The translations under genes and the position numbers were made by a program. The notes under the pieces were generated by a model. The model saw nothing but the letters and a program-made list of their open reading frames with translations. It did no database searches and was not told the origin of the DNA. Below are positions 1-8,045 of a DNA stretch of 64,000 bases, one piece after another. Every line of letters begins with the position of its first letter. Position 1 is the stretch's first letter. The DNA comes from Roseomonas sp. (GTDB lineage: Bacteria > Pseudomonadota > Alphaproteobacteria > Acetobacterales > Acetobacteraceae): contig JADCFA010000016.1 of the NCBI GenBank assembly GCA_020249775.1, positions 62,001 to 126,000 on the forward strand, read 5' to 3'.

Positions 1-594
1 GTTTCCCTTTTGGCGGCGCGCGCGGTGCCGAACCCGCCCGCCTGGCAGCCTTTTGCCGATTTGCCCGCCTTTCCCGTGACGCATGTCTCATTGGTTTTGG
101 GAGCGGTGGCGCTATTGCTGCTGGCGCGCCGGGCCGGCGCTATTGCCCTCGCGCAGGGCGCCATCAAGCGCGCTGCCAGGCCGGCGCTGATCATGCTGCT
201 TTATGTGCTGTTGGCGCGCTGGATGAGTGAAAGCGGTGCCACGGCTGCGCTCGCGCGGGAAGCCGCCGCCGCGCTGGGTCCGCTCGCACCATATGCCGTG
301 CCCCCGCTTGGGCTGATGGCGGGAATCGTCACAGGGACCAATGTCGGGTCCAATGCTGCGGTCATGCCGGTGCAATACAAGCTTGGCCTGGCGGCTGGGC
401 TGCCGCCGGTGCTGGCCCCGGGCGTGCATAATTTTGTCGGTGCGGCGGGGGCCGGCATGTCCTTTGCTGTCACCGGCATGATTTGCGGCTTGCTCGCCGA
501 TGGCACCAAACCCGTCCAGCTTTGGCGGCTGTTATGGCCGTCGCTGGCGGCGGTGCTGCTGCTGGGCTGGGGGGCGATGGCCTTCTTATCCTGA
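1..594 (+). CDS. Lactate permease-like transporter, C-terminal part (cut by window start)
   Basis: The frame is open from the first base, so the 5' end lies outside the window and the visible 197 or so residues are the C-terminal part. The product is very hydrophobic with several membrane segments. It contains a Gly/Asn/Ser-rich loop (TGTNVGSNAAVMPVQ) followed by a Gly/Ala-rich helix, the pattern of the C-terminal repeat of L-lactate/glycolate permeases (LldP/GlcA). The role would be uptake of a small organic acid across the inner membrane. The assignment rests on the loop pattern and topology only; another large organic-acid carrier family is possible. A Bug receptor gene follows after 62 nt on the same strand. 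Confidence 0.55.
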   Translation, partial: VSLLAARAVPNPPAWQPFADLPAFPVTHVSLVLGAVALLLLARRAGAIALAQGAIKRAARPALIMLLYVLLARWMSESGATAALAREAAAALGPLAPYAVPPLGLMAGIVTGTNVGSNAAVMPVQYKLGLAAGLPPVLAPGVHNFVGAAGAGMSFAVTGMICGLLADGTKPVQLWRLLWPSLAAVLLLGWGAMAFLS

Positions 595-656
595 GGGCTT
601 GCATCCGGCGCCAAGGCCGCACAGTTTGGGGTCAAGAAACTTCAGGGAGGCTGACA

Positions 657-1634
657 ATGCCGCACTTCACCCGCCGCTCTGCCTTGGCGCTTTCCGCCGG
701 CATTCTGGCCGCGCCGGCCGTTCATGCCCAAGGCGCCTTTCCGAACAAGCCCTTGCGGATCATCGTGCCCTATCCGCCGGGCGGCGTGACCGACATTATG
801 GGCCGCCTGGCTGCCGAAGCCATGGCGCGGCATTTGGGCCAGACAATTGTGGTTGAAAACCGCGCCGGCGCCGGTGGCAATATCGGCGCCATGGCGGCCG
901 CCCAGGCGGAGCCCGATGGCTATACCCTGTTCCTTGGCACCATGGCCACACAAGGGGTGAACCCCATCCTTTATCCCGATCCGCGCTTTGACCCGCGCAA
1001 GGCTTTCGTGGGTGTTGGCATGATGGCGGATATGCCCAATGTCATGTCCTGCCTGCCGCGCCGTTACAACCCGGCCAGCGCGCGCGAAGCGATTGCGCGC
1101 GCCAAGGCCGAACCGGGCAAAATGACCTTCGGCACGGTTGGCAATGGGTCCTCGGCGCATCTGTCGCTTGTCATGCTGGAAAAGCTCGCCGGCGTTGACT
1201 TCGTTCATGTGCCTTATCGCGGTTCCGCGCCCGCGGTCGCGGCGCTGCTGGCCGGTGATCTAGATTTGTTGTTTGACGCTTCGGCCACCTCCGCCCCGCA
1301 TATCCTGCAAGGCTCGATCAAGGGGCTTGCCGTCACCATGGATCGGCGGATCGGCAGCCTGCCCAATACGCCCACGCTGCACGAAGAAGGTGTCGCCGGC
1401 TATCATTTGAGCGTCTGGAACGGCGTCTTCACCCAATCCCGCGTGCCAGCGCCGATCCTGGCGCGGTTGCAGGACGCCTTCAACAAGGCGATGGATGCAG
1501 CAATGCTGGAAAGGCTCAAGGCCAATCACACGGAACCCCTGCTGATCCCGACCGCCGAATTGCAACCCTGGCTGGATCGCGATGCGCAGCGCTGGGGCCA
1601 GGTTGCGCGTGACAGCGGCATCAGGATTGACTAA
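657..1634 (+). CDS. Bug-family (TctC-like) periplasmic substrate-binding protein
   Basis: 325 residues, starting at an ATG preceded by AGGGAGG at 644-650; the longer open frame upstream overlaps the permease gene and was not used. An N-terminal twin-arginine-like/hydrophobic export signal (TRRSALALSAG...VHAQG, about 24 residues) precedes the typical first beta strand of Bug receptors (PLRIIVPYPPGGVTD). Later family blocks include GAGGNIGA, PDGYTLF and HVPYRGSAPA. Bug proteins are extracytoplasmic receptors for carboxylates, in the classical case feeding a TctAB membrane pair. No tctA or tctB is seen here, so it is an orphan receptor, and its ligand cannot be read from sequence. Confidence 0.9.
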   Translation: MPHFTRRSALALSAGILAAPAVHAQGAFPNKPLRIIVPYPPGGVTDIMGRLAAEAMARHLGQTIVVENRAGAGGNIGAMAAAQAEPDGYTLFLGTMATQGVNPILYPDPRFDPRKAFVGVGMMADMPNVMSCLPRRYNPASAREAIARAKAEPGKMTFGTVGNGSSAHLSLVMLEKLAGVDFVHVPYRGSAPAVAALLAGDLDLLFDASATSAPHILQGSIKGLAVTMDRRIGSLPNTPTLHEEGVAGYHLSVWNGVFTQSRVPAPILARLQDAFNKAMDAAMLERLKANHTEPLLIPTAELQPWLDRDAQRWGQVARDSGIRID

Positions 1635-1698
1635 CCGGAGGCTTGGCTTCGCCGGGGGCCGCGTTCAACAACAACCAACCAAAACACAAGGAGACATC

Positions 1699-2673
1699 AT
1701 GTCCATTTTTCGTCGCATGACGCTGGCCGCCGGGTTGGCCGCGCCGCTTTTTGCGCTGCCCGCCCTGGCGCAGCCGCAGATCACCATCCAGCACGGGCTG
1801 CCGCCCAATAGCCATACCGGGCTTGGCGCTTCCACCTTCAAGGATAATTTTGAGCGTCTGACCAATAACCGCTTCCGCGTTGTGGTGCAGCGCAATGACA
1901 ATGAACGCGAAATGATTGAAAGTGTGCAGATCGGCACGCTGGATTGCACCTTCACTTCTACCGGGCCGGTTGGCAATTTCGTGCCTGAAGTGCGCGTTTT
2001 TGATGTGCCCTTCCTGTTCCGTGATGCCGCCCATGCGCGCGGCGTGCTGGATAGCGATATCGGTTCCGCCGTGCTGGCGCGCTTCCCGGCGCGTGGCTTG
2101 GTCGGCGTCATCTGGACTGAAAACGGCTTCCGTCATTTGACCAATTCGCGCCGTGAAGTGAATGCACCCGCCGATATGCGCGGCCTTAAGGTGCGCACCA
2201 TGGAAAACCAGGTGCATATGCGCGCCTTCTCCACCCTTGGCGCGCTGCCGACGCCCATGGCCTTCAGCGAATTGATCCCCGCCCTGCAGCAGGGCACGGT
2301 GGATGGTCAGGAAAACCCGATTTCCGTGATTGTGGCGAATAACATCAACCAGGTTCAGAAGTTCATGACGCTGACGAACCATGTCTATTCGCCATCGGTC
2401 ATGATCTGCAATCCGGGCATGATCAATCGCCTGTCTGCCGCTGATCGCGCCCTGTTCCAGGAAGCCGCGCGCGCTGCGCAAAAGGCCAATCGCGACCGCG
2501 TCACAGCGGATGACGCGAGCGGCGTTGAGGAACTGCGCCGCCGTGGCATGACGGTGGTGACACAGGTGGATACCGCTGCCTTCCAGACCGCACTGGCGCC
2601 GGCCTTCGCTGAATGGGAACGTACGCTTGATGCGGCGACACTGCGGCGCATTCGCGAATGGAAGCCGAACTGA
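1699..2673 (+). CDS. dctP: TRAP transporter solute-binding protein, DctP family
   Basis: 324 residues; the ATG follows an AAGGAG element at 1687-1692. The N-terminus is a Sec-type signal (hydrophobic residues 8-21, ALA-QP cleavage). Mature sequence shows DctP-type blocks: an early HGLPPNSHTG strand, a conserved Arg/Asn region (GLKVRTMENQVH) around residues 165-177 and the GTVDGQENP block near residue 200, where the family places its ligand-contacting segment. It should bind an organic acid in the periplasm and deliver it to the DctQM membrane proteins encoded directly downstream. The ligand is not predictable with confidence. Confidence 0.93.
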   Translation: MSIFRRMTLAAGLAAPLFALPALAQPQITIQHGLPPNSHTGLGASTFKDNFERLTNNRFRVVVQRNDNEREMIESVQIGTLDCTFTSTGPVGNFVPEVRVFDVPFLFRDAAHARGVLDSDIGSAVLARFPARGLVGVIWTENGFRHLTNSRREVNAPADMRGLKVRTMENQVHMRAFSTLGALPTPMAFSELIPALQQGTVDGQENPISVIVANNINQVQKFMTLTNHVYSPSVMICNPGMINRLSAADRALFQEAARAAQKANRDRVTADDASGVEELRRRGMTVVTQVDTAAFQTALAPAFAEWERTLDAATLRRIREWKPN

Positions 2674-2762
2674 CTGGCGCGTGTATCGGCGCCTGATGGG
2701 TTGACCCCATCAGGCGTCAGAAGGGAGGCACCAATCACCCTCAGTTTTTTTAGGACGGCGCG

Positions 2763-3359
2763 ATGAATGCGATGAATACCCTGCCCTTGCAGGTGACAGG
2801 TATGGCCACGCTGCTGGTGTTGGTTTTCGCCTTTTGGCTGAAATCCGGTGATGGCTTGCGTGCCCAGCTTCGCGCCGGTGTGCTGGCTGCCGATAGGATC
2901 GGCACCACCATCGCCGCCATCATTGCCTGTCTTGCGCTTTCGGTCGCGGTGTTTGCCGGGCTCTGGCAGGTGGTGGCGCGGTTTGCGACCGAAACGCCCT
3001 CTGTCTGGTCTGAAGCGCTGGTGCGCACCGCGCTGATCTGGATGGCCTTTATCGGGCTTGCGGTGGCGCTGCGCGCGGGTGCGCTGGTTTCGATTGATAT
3101 TGCCCATCGCCTGTCGCGCGGGCTTTTGCGCCATATCCTGGAAGGGCTTTCGCTGGCGAGCATTCTGCTTATGCTCGGCGTCATGTTCTGGTTTGGCTGG
3201 ACCATGGCAGAGCGCGTGAAATTTCAGGAAATGGCGGGCATGGAGGTTTCCATGGCTTGGGGCTATGCCGCCATCCCGATTGGCGCGGTCTTTGCCATGC
3301 TTGGGGCGATTGCCCATTTCCTCGATAGACGCTCTGAAGAATTGGAGTCTGCAGTATGA
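2763..3359 (+). CDS. dctQ: TRAP transporter small permease, DctQ family
   Basis: 198 residues, hydrophobic, second gene of the dctPQM set. DctQ proteins are the four-helix membrane partner of DctM. Here residues from about 45 onward match that plan (helices near 47-70, 90-110, 130-150, 170-190). An extra hydrophobic stretch at about residues 14-27 (MATLLVLVFAFWL) precedes them, making the protein longer than the usual 160-180 residues. The ATG at 2763 has only a weak upstream purine run, so a shorter version starting at a later in-frame ATG (M14) is possible. The stop overlaps the dctM start by 4 nt, implying translational coupling. Confidence 0.88.
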   Translation: MNAMNTLPLQVTGMATLLVLVFAFWLKSGDGLRAQLRAGVLAADRIGTTIAAIIACLALSVAVFAGLWQVVARFATETPSVWSEALVRTALIWMAFIGLAVALRAGALVSIDIAHRLSRGLLRHILEGLSLASILLMLGVMFWFGWTMAERVKFQEMAGMEVSMAWGYAAIPIGAVFAMLGAIAHFLDRRSEELESAV

Positions 3360-4633
3360 GCGGCACCATGCTCACCGTCATGCTGGTGCTTTTCGCCGCC
3401 AGCATTCCGGTTGCCGTTGCCATCGGCCTTGCCGCCATCATCGGCATTCATGGCTTCACGAATTTCCCGCTGGTGGTGGTGGCGCAGCAGCTTTTTGTCT
3501 CGCTGGATCGCTTTCCGCTGGCTGCCATTCCCTTCTTCATCCTGGCCGGGAATCTTATGGAAGTCGGCGGGATTTCGCGCCGTCTGGTGGAATTCGCGCG
3601 CTCCATCGTGGGGGGCATTCAAGGCGGGCTGCCGGCGACTTGCGTGATCACCTGCATGATCTTTGCTGCCATCAGCGGCAGCAGTGTTGCCACCACCTTT
3701 GCCATTGGCGCCATCATGATCCCGGCTTTGGTGCGCGCGGGCTATCCCGTGCCCTTCGCCGCCGCCTTGCAGGCCACCGCGGCCGAGCTTGGCGTCATCA
3801 TCCCGCCTTCCATTCCGATGATCCTTTATGGCGTCACCACGCAAACCTCGATCCCTGAGCTGTTCATCGCAGGCTTCGGGCCGGGCTTTCTGATTGGCGG
3901 TTCCTTGATTGCCACAGTGCTGATCTGGTGCCGCGTGAAGGGCTGGGGCAAGGAAGATGGGGTTGGGCGCTTGTCCTTCCCTGTCGCAACACGCCAGGCG
4001 GGCTTCGCGCTGCTGATGCCCTTCGTGGTGCTGGGGGGCATTTACGGAGGCGTCACAACACCGACCGAGGCTTCGGTGATCGCCGTGGTCTATGCGCTGC
4101 TGATTGGGCTTTTCGTGCATAAGGAAATCGCCTGGCGCGATCTTTTCCCGATCTTCAAGAAATCCGTAATCTCAAGCGCTGTCATCATGTTCATCATTGC
4201 CTGTGCGGCGGTGTTTTCCTGGCTGCTGAACCGCCAAGGCGTACCGGATATCGCGGCGGAATGGATCGCGACTTCCTTCAATGATTCCGGCCTCTATCTG
4301 CTGGTGGTCAATCTGTTCCTGTTTGTGGTTGGCATGTTCGTGGAAACCTCGGCTTCCATCATCGTGCTGGCGCCCATTCTGGCGGAAGCGGCGGAAAAAC
4401 TTGGCATTGATCAGGTGCATTTCGGCACCATCATGGTGGTCAATCTGGCGCTTGGCATGATCACGCCGCCCTTTGGCGTCAACCTGTTCGCCGCCGCGCA
4501 AGTCGCACGCTGCGGCGTTGACCAGATGATGCGCTATTTGTGGATTTTCATTGCCGTTGTCTTCGGCGCGCTGATGGTGATCACCTATGTGCCCTGGATC
4601 ACGCTCACCTTGCCGAAGCTTGTCTTCCGATGA
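3356..4633 (+). CDS. dctM: TRAP transporter large permease, DctM family
   Basis: 425 residues, the usual length for DctM, with about 12 membrane segments. Family blocks seen are the AIPFFILAGNLM region near residues 58-70, the ISGSSVATTFAIG loop near 103-115, the ELGVIIPPSIPMILYG block near 143-158, and near the end a second GMITPPFGVNLF half-repeat. It forms the ion-coupled translocation channel that takes solute from DctP. The gene overlaps dctQ by 4 nt at its start, and its last 4 nt overlap the start of the following glycosylase gene (ATGA). Confidence 0.95.
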   Translation: MSGTMLTVMLVLFAASIPVAVAIGLAAIIGIHGFTNFPLVVVAQQLFVSLDRFPLAAIPFFILAGNLMEVGGISRRLVEFARSIVGGIQGGLPATCVITCMIFAAISGSSVATTFAIGAIMIPALVRAGYPVPFAAALQATAAELGVIIPPSIPMILYGVTTQTSIPELFIAGFGPGFLIGGSLIATVLIWCRVKGWGKEDGVGRLSFPVATRQAGFALLMPFVVLGGIYGGVTTPTEASVIAVVYALLIGLFVHKEIAWRDLFPIFKKSVISSAVIMFIIACAAVFSWLLNRQGVPDIAAEWIATSFNDSGLYLLVVNLFLFVVGMFVETSASIIVLAPILAEAAEKLGIDQVHFGTIMVVNLALGMITPPFGVNLFAAAQVARCGVDQMMRYLWIFIAVVFGALMVITYVPWITLTLPKLVFR

Positions 4634-5277
4634 GCCTCGGCACGCCGGAGGCTTTGCGTCACCTCCGGCGTGATGCCGCGCTCAAGCGCGTCATTCGCCA
4701 GGTGGGGCCCTTCACGCTAAAGCCCGCGCGGCGCCAACCCTATGAGGCGTTGGTGCGCGCCATTGCCCATCAACAGGTGCATGGTCGTGCGGCAGAGGCC
4801 ATTCTTGGCCGTTTCATCGCGCTTTGCCCTGAGCCCGGCTTCCCTACCCCGGAGGCGGTGTTGGCCTTGTCACCCGAAGCGATGCGCGGCGCCGGGCTTT
4901 CGGCCAATAAGGTGCTCGCCATTCGTGACATTGCCGAAAAGGCTGTGCTTGGCGTTATCCCTGATCGCGCGGCGGCGCGCCGGCTTTCAGATGAGGTTCT
5001 GATCGAAAGGCTGGTCGCACTGCGCGGTGTTGGGCGCTGGACGGTGGAGATGCTGCTGATCTTCACCCTTGGCCGCGCGGATATACTGCCCGTGGATGAT
5101 TTCGGTGTGCGCGAAGGCTACCGCGTTGCGGCGGGCCTGACGGAACAGCCAAAACCGAAAGCACTCGCTGAAATCGGGGAGGCTTGGGCGCCCTATCGCA
5201 CCACAGCCGCCTGGTATCTTTGGCGTGCGGCAGATTTGGCCAAGGAAGGCGGTTTCAAGGCGCCGGCGGCAATTTGA
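4630..5277 (+). CDS. DNA-3-methyladenine glycosylase II (AlkA-like, HhH-GPD family)
   Basis: 215 residues. The ATG overlaps the dctM stop by 4 nt; an upstream extension would lie inside dctM. It shows the HhH-GPD core: AIAHQQVHGRAA near residues 43-54, a helix-hairpin-helix LVALRGVGRWTVEML near 130-145, and the catalytic aspartate in LPVDDFGVREGY near 156-167. Members of this family remove alkylated purines in base excision repair. The protein is shorter than E. coli AlkA (about 280 residues) because it lacks the N-terminal domain, as do many bacterial homologues. Its coupling to a TRAP operon is probably just positional. Confidence 0.88.
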   Translation: MSLGTPEALRHLRRDAALKRVIRQVGPFTLKPARRQPYEALVRAIAHQQVHGRAAEAILGRFIALCPEPGFPTPEAVLALSPEAMRGAGLSANKVLAIRDIAEKAVLGVIPDRAAARRLSDEVLIERLVALRGVGRWTVEMLLIFTLGRADILPVDDFGVREGYRVAAGLTEQPKPKALAEIGEAWAPYRTTAAWYLWRAADLAKEGGFKAPAAI

Positions 5278-5285
5278 GAAAAAGA

Positions 5286-5341
5286 CCGGAGGGCTCTGCC
5301 CTCCGGACCACCCGCCAAAGGCCGAAAGGCCTTTGGAAACC
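5286..5341 (-). repeat. Dispersed palindromic intergenic repeat, copy A
   Basis: Read on the minus strand, this stretch has the same architecture as 60974-61028 and 62621-62675: a hairpin CCAAAGGCC / GGCCTTTGG, then GGCGGGTGG, then a second small hairpin AGGGC / GCCCT. It begins a few bases after the stop of the glycosylase gene. It is more diverged from the other two copies than they are from each other. Alignment was by eye. Confidence 0.7.
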
Positions 5342-5424
5342 ATGATTTGGGCTGGCAACCTGTCTGAGAATTCGCTATCCGGATTTGTTTGTTTCTGATT
5401 CACCATTGTAATGGATTAGGGCTG

Positions 5425-5640
5425 CCAAGCCCTGGTTATGGATCAGGTATGGCTTCTTCCATCTGGCGCATTTTATGCGCGATACAGTGCGCGAGGCGCT
5501 GGACCTTTCGGCGATCAGTTGCGCCTACAAGTCTGAACAGGGGCGGCCGCCCTATCATCCCGGAATGCTGGTGGCGCTGCTGCTTTGTGGCTACGAGGCG
5601 ATCGAACGGCGGGGAAGTATCGGGCACGCGAGCTGCTTAA
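5425..5640 (+). pseudogene. Degenerate N-terminal fragment of an IS1182-type transposase
   Basis: One frame (5475-5610) reads REALDLSAI, then a tyrosine-containing spacer, then RPPYHPGMLVALLLCGY. This is the characteristic start of IS1182/IS4-like transposases (DUF772 region: DLSAI...PPYHPAMMVALLLYGY). Just upstream the similarity continues as a mixture of two frames (WLLPSGAF in one, FFHLAHFMRDTV in another), which indicates a frameshift. After the GY the match stops abruptly and the neighbouring DUF805 gene's 3' end begins. No catalytic core, inverted repeats or target duplication could be found, so this is a relic and not an active element. Confidence 0.65.
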
Positions 5641-5671
5641 CGCGGAAAGCGCGCCAGGGAAATCGTGTTGT

Positions 5672-6220
5672 TCAGCCCCGGCGGATGGGCGGCACGCTGC
5701 CGCCGCCCTGCGGTGGCGGAGGCGGTGCGCCCCAACCCCCGGAAGGCGGCGGTGGAGGGCCTTGCGGCTGCCATCCGCCCGGCGCCTGCGGTGGATAGGG
5801 CGGCTGATAGCCACCGCCATAGCCACCCGGCGGCAGGTCTGGCGCGAGCGGGTCAGGGCCGAAGCGATTGGGGCCAGGTGTGCCGCGCAGGAAGCCCGCG
5901 ACGATGAAGGCCCAGAGCCAGCCAATTAGGGGGATGAAGGAGACCAAAACCCACCAGGCGGATTTGTCTCGGTCGTGCCAACGCTTGGCCTGTCCGGCCA
6001 GGGCGACCCAAAGTCCACCCAGACCAGCGATCATGGAGAAAGGCCCCATGCCAACATCGCCCATGCCTGATTTATCCGGCAGGGCGTTTCTGGCGCCGAA
6101 AAACTGTGCATCCAACGCGCTGGCCGCAATGTTGATGCCAATCGGGACCAAAAAATAAAAAACCCACCAGGTCTTGCGGCTGATACGGCCGTTGAAGCTG
6201 AACCATTGCGCCAGGGTCAT
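5672..6220 (-). CDS. DUF805 membrane protein with Pro/Gly-rich tail
   Basis: 182 residues when started at the ATG giving MTLAQWFSF; the open frame extends 18 codons further, but the neighbouring DUF805 gene has the same TQWFSFNGRISR start context, supporting this choice. Residues 1-125 are a DUF805 domain: FNGRISRKTWW motif, hydrophobic segments near 20-38, 62-78 and 93-112, the QAKRWHDRDKSAWW signature, and a closing RGTPGPNRFGPDPL. A low-complexity tail (about residues 128-182) of Pro, Gly and Gln follows. The function of DUF805 proteins is not established. It lies 28 nt downstream of the double-DUF805 gene on the same strand and is probably co-transcribed. Confidence 0.85.
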   Translation of the reverse strand: MTLAQWFSFNGRISRKTWWVFYFLVPIGINIAASALDAQFFGARNALPDKSGMGDVGMGPFSMIAGLGGLWVALAGQAKRWHDRDKSAWWVLVSFIPLIGWLWAFIVAGFLRGTPGPNRFGPDPLAPDLPPGGYGGGYQPPYPPQAPGGWQPQGPPPPPSGGWGAPPPPPQGGGSVPPIRRG

Positions 6221-6248
6221 GGGCTTTTCCTCAATCCTTGCAGCAAAG

Positions 6249-7334
6249 CTACTGAGGCTGCGGGGGAGGCGCAATATTGGTGGTGTCGGGCCGCGCCAGC
6301 GGATCAGGCCCGAAGCGGTTGGGGCCGGGTGTGCCGCGCAGAAAGCCCGCGACGATGAAGGCCCAAAGCCAGCCGATTAGGGGGATGAAATTCACCAGCA
6401 CCCACCAGCCGGATTTGTCACGGTCATGCCAACGCTTGGCCTGGCCAGCGAGGGCGATCCAAATGCTGGCCAAGGCCGCGATGATGGAATACGCACCCAT
6501 ATTAGCATCGCCTGTGCCGGATTTATCGGGCAGTGCATTTTTGGGGCTTAAGATCATCGCATCCATCGCGCTGGCGACGATATTGATGCTGATTGGAATC
6601 AGAAAATAGAAAATCCACCAGGTGTTGCGGCTGATACGGCCATTGAAGCTGAACCATTGCGTTAAAGAAATTAGATTCTCCTCAGATTTTTCCTGATCTG
6701 GCCGATGAGATGGGATCAGAGCTAAACTCTTGCGAAGACCAGTCTCCCTGAAGGTTGCCGTTGCCGTGTTCTTGTCGGCATCCTTCGGTGCGAGCGGATC
6801 AGGGCCAAAGCGATTGGGGCCGCGTGTGCCGGGAAGAAAACTACCGTTGACGAAGAATAGGACCCAAAGGAGTAGAAGAGAGAAGGAGACAAGATTCATA
6901 CCCTCCACTAAAAATCGATTGATGTTCGGACCACTAAATCCAAGAACGGAGAAAAACATAAACGCCAGAGGGAAAACAATCTGTCCGATTAAATAAATTT
7001 TCGCATCGCCCTCGATAAAAAAAAGAAACCAAGTGACAATAAAATTTGGAATCGTCGTCAAACAACCCCACCAGCCAGTTCTATCCTGATCATGCCAGCG
7101 CTTCACCTGCCCTGCCAAGCTTAGCCAAAGTCCCAACAGAAGCGCTAAAGCGGACACCACCGATAATTCACCCATGCCTTTGCCCAGGGCCGTGGGCATT
7201 GAGTTTTTCGGCAAGACCCGCGCATCCAAAATGCTGGCCGCAAAGATGATGGCATTAGGAATCAAAAAATAGAAAATACACCACGTCAGACGACTGATGC
7301 GCCCCTTGAGACTGAACCAAGTTCTAAAACCCAT
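6249..7334 (-). CDS. Membrane protein with two fused DUF805 domains
   Basis: 361 residues. Residues 1-185 form one divergent DUF805 unit (SLKGRISRLTW, QVKRWHDQDRTGWW, closing GTRGPNRFGPDPL). Within it, an extra stretch of about 60 residues with added hydrophobic segments separates the WHDQD motif from the closing motif. A polar linker (about 186-220) leads into a second, canonical DUF805 unit, about residues 222-350 (FSFNGRISRNTWW, QAKRWHDRDKSGWW, RGTPGPNRFGPDPL). The second unit is nearly identical to the separate DUF805 gene downstream, so the locus holds three units from duplication and fusion. The A+T content in the inserted part of the first unit looks higher than its surroundings. Confidence 0.85.
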   Translation of the reverse strand: MGFRTWFSLKGRISRLTWCIFYFLIPNAIIFAASILDARVLPKNSMPTALGKGMGELSVVSALALLLGLWLSLAGQVKRWHDQDRTGWWGCLTTIPNFIVTWFLFFIEGDAKIYLIGQIVFPLAFMFFSVLGFSGPNINRFLVEGMNLVSFSLLLLWVLFFVNGSFLPGTRGPNRFGPDPLAPKDADKNTATATFRETGLRKSLALIPSHRPDQEKSEENLISLTQWFSFNGRISRNTWWIFYFLIPISINIVASAMDAMILSPKNALPDKSGTGDANMGAYSIIAALASIWIALAGQAKRWHDRDKSGWWVLVNFIPLIGWLWAFIVAGFLRGTPGPNRFGPDPLARPDTTNIAPPPQPQ

Positions 7335-7394
7335 GTGGCTCTCCCCACGAAACGAAGAGAGTCTAAGCCGAAAAACACACCCGGGGAAACCGCC

Positions 7395-8045
7395 TCACCC
7401 CCCCAACAACAACCCTGTCAAAGCCGCCATATCCGCAAAAGGCTCCGCCCCATGCGCCGCCAAAACCGCAGCGGGACTTTCATGGCAAAAACCGAGCACA
7501 CGGCAGCCCGCCGCACGCCCCGCGCGCACGCCGGGCACGCTGTCCTCAATCACCACACAATCCTCAGGCGCCGCGCCACAGGCCGCTGCCGCCGCCAGAT
7601 AGATATCCGGCCAGGGTTTTGGGCGCGGCACATCCTCAAAGGAAAATACCCGCCCGGCAAAAATCTGCGCCAAGCCTAGGCTCCGCATCTTAGCCGCCAA
7701 TTCAAAACGCGAGGAATTGGAAGCGACCGCCACCGGCACGCCCGCCGCCGCCAAGGCACGCACCGCTTCCACCGCGCCCGGAATGGCGAGCGTTTCTTCC
7801 GCCATGCGCCGCGCAATCAGTGTCGAGATTTCCTGCGCCCAATCGGGTGGCAGCAGCCCAACGCGCGCTTCAATCCGCGGCAGCATATCGGGCAGCGCCA
7901 TGCCCAGAAACGTTTCCCGCGCTTCGGCCGCTGTCATGGGCCAGCCGCGCAAGGTCATTTCCTCCGCGACAATGCTATTCACCACCAATTCAGTATCGGC
8001 GAGCACACCATCGCAATCAAACAGGATGGCAGCGGGGCGCTTCAT
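7395..8045 (-). CDS. HAD-superfamily phosphatase (phosphoglycolate phosphatase/phosphoglucomutase-like)
   Basis: 216 residues with all HAD motifs: motif I FDCDGVLAD (nucleophile D10, acid D12), motif II VASNSS near 107-112, motif III lysine in RPKPWPD (K143), and motif IV VVIEDS (E167/D168). The alpha-helical cap between motif I and II (about residues 18-85) is of the C1 type found in phosphoglycolate phosphatase and beta-phosphoglucomutase. These enzymes act on small phosphorylated metabolites in the cytoplasm; the substrate cannot be assigned. Its ATG overlaps the ferrochelatase stop by 4 nt, so the two are translationally coupled. Confidence 0.88.
   Translation of the reverse strand: MKRPAAILFDCDGVLADTELVVNSIVAEEMTLRGWPMTAAEARETFLGMALPDMLPRIEARVGLLPPDWAQEISTLIARRMAEETLAIPGAVEAVRALAAAGVPVAVASNSSRFELAAKMRSLGLAQIFAGRVFSFEDVPRPKPWPDIYLAAAAACGAAPEDCVVIEDSVPGVRAGRAAGCRVLGFCHESPAAVLAAHGAEPFADMAALTGLLLGG

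Noticed and set aside
5389-5640. An intact small gene at the transposase relic
   Set aside because: The transposase similarity is split between frames and stops suddenly, so it is a remnant.
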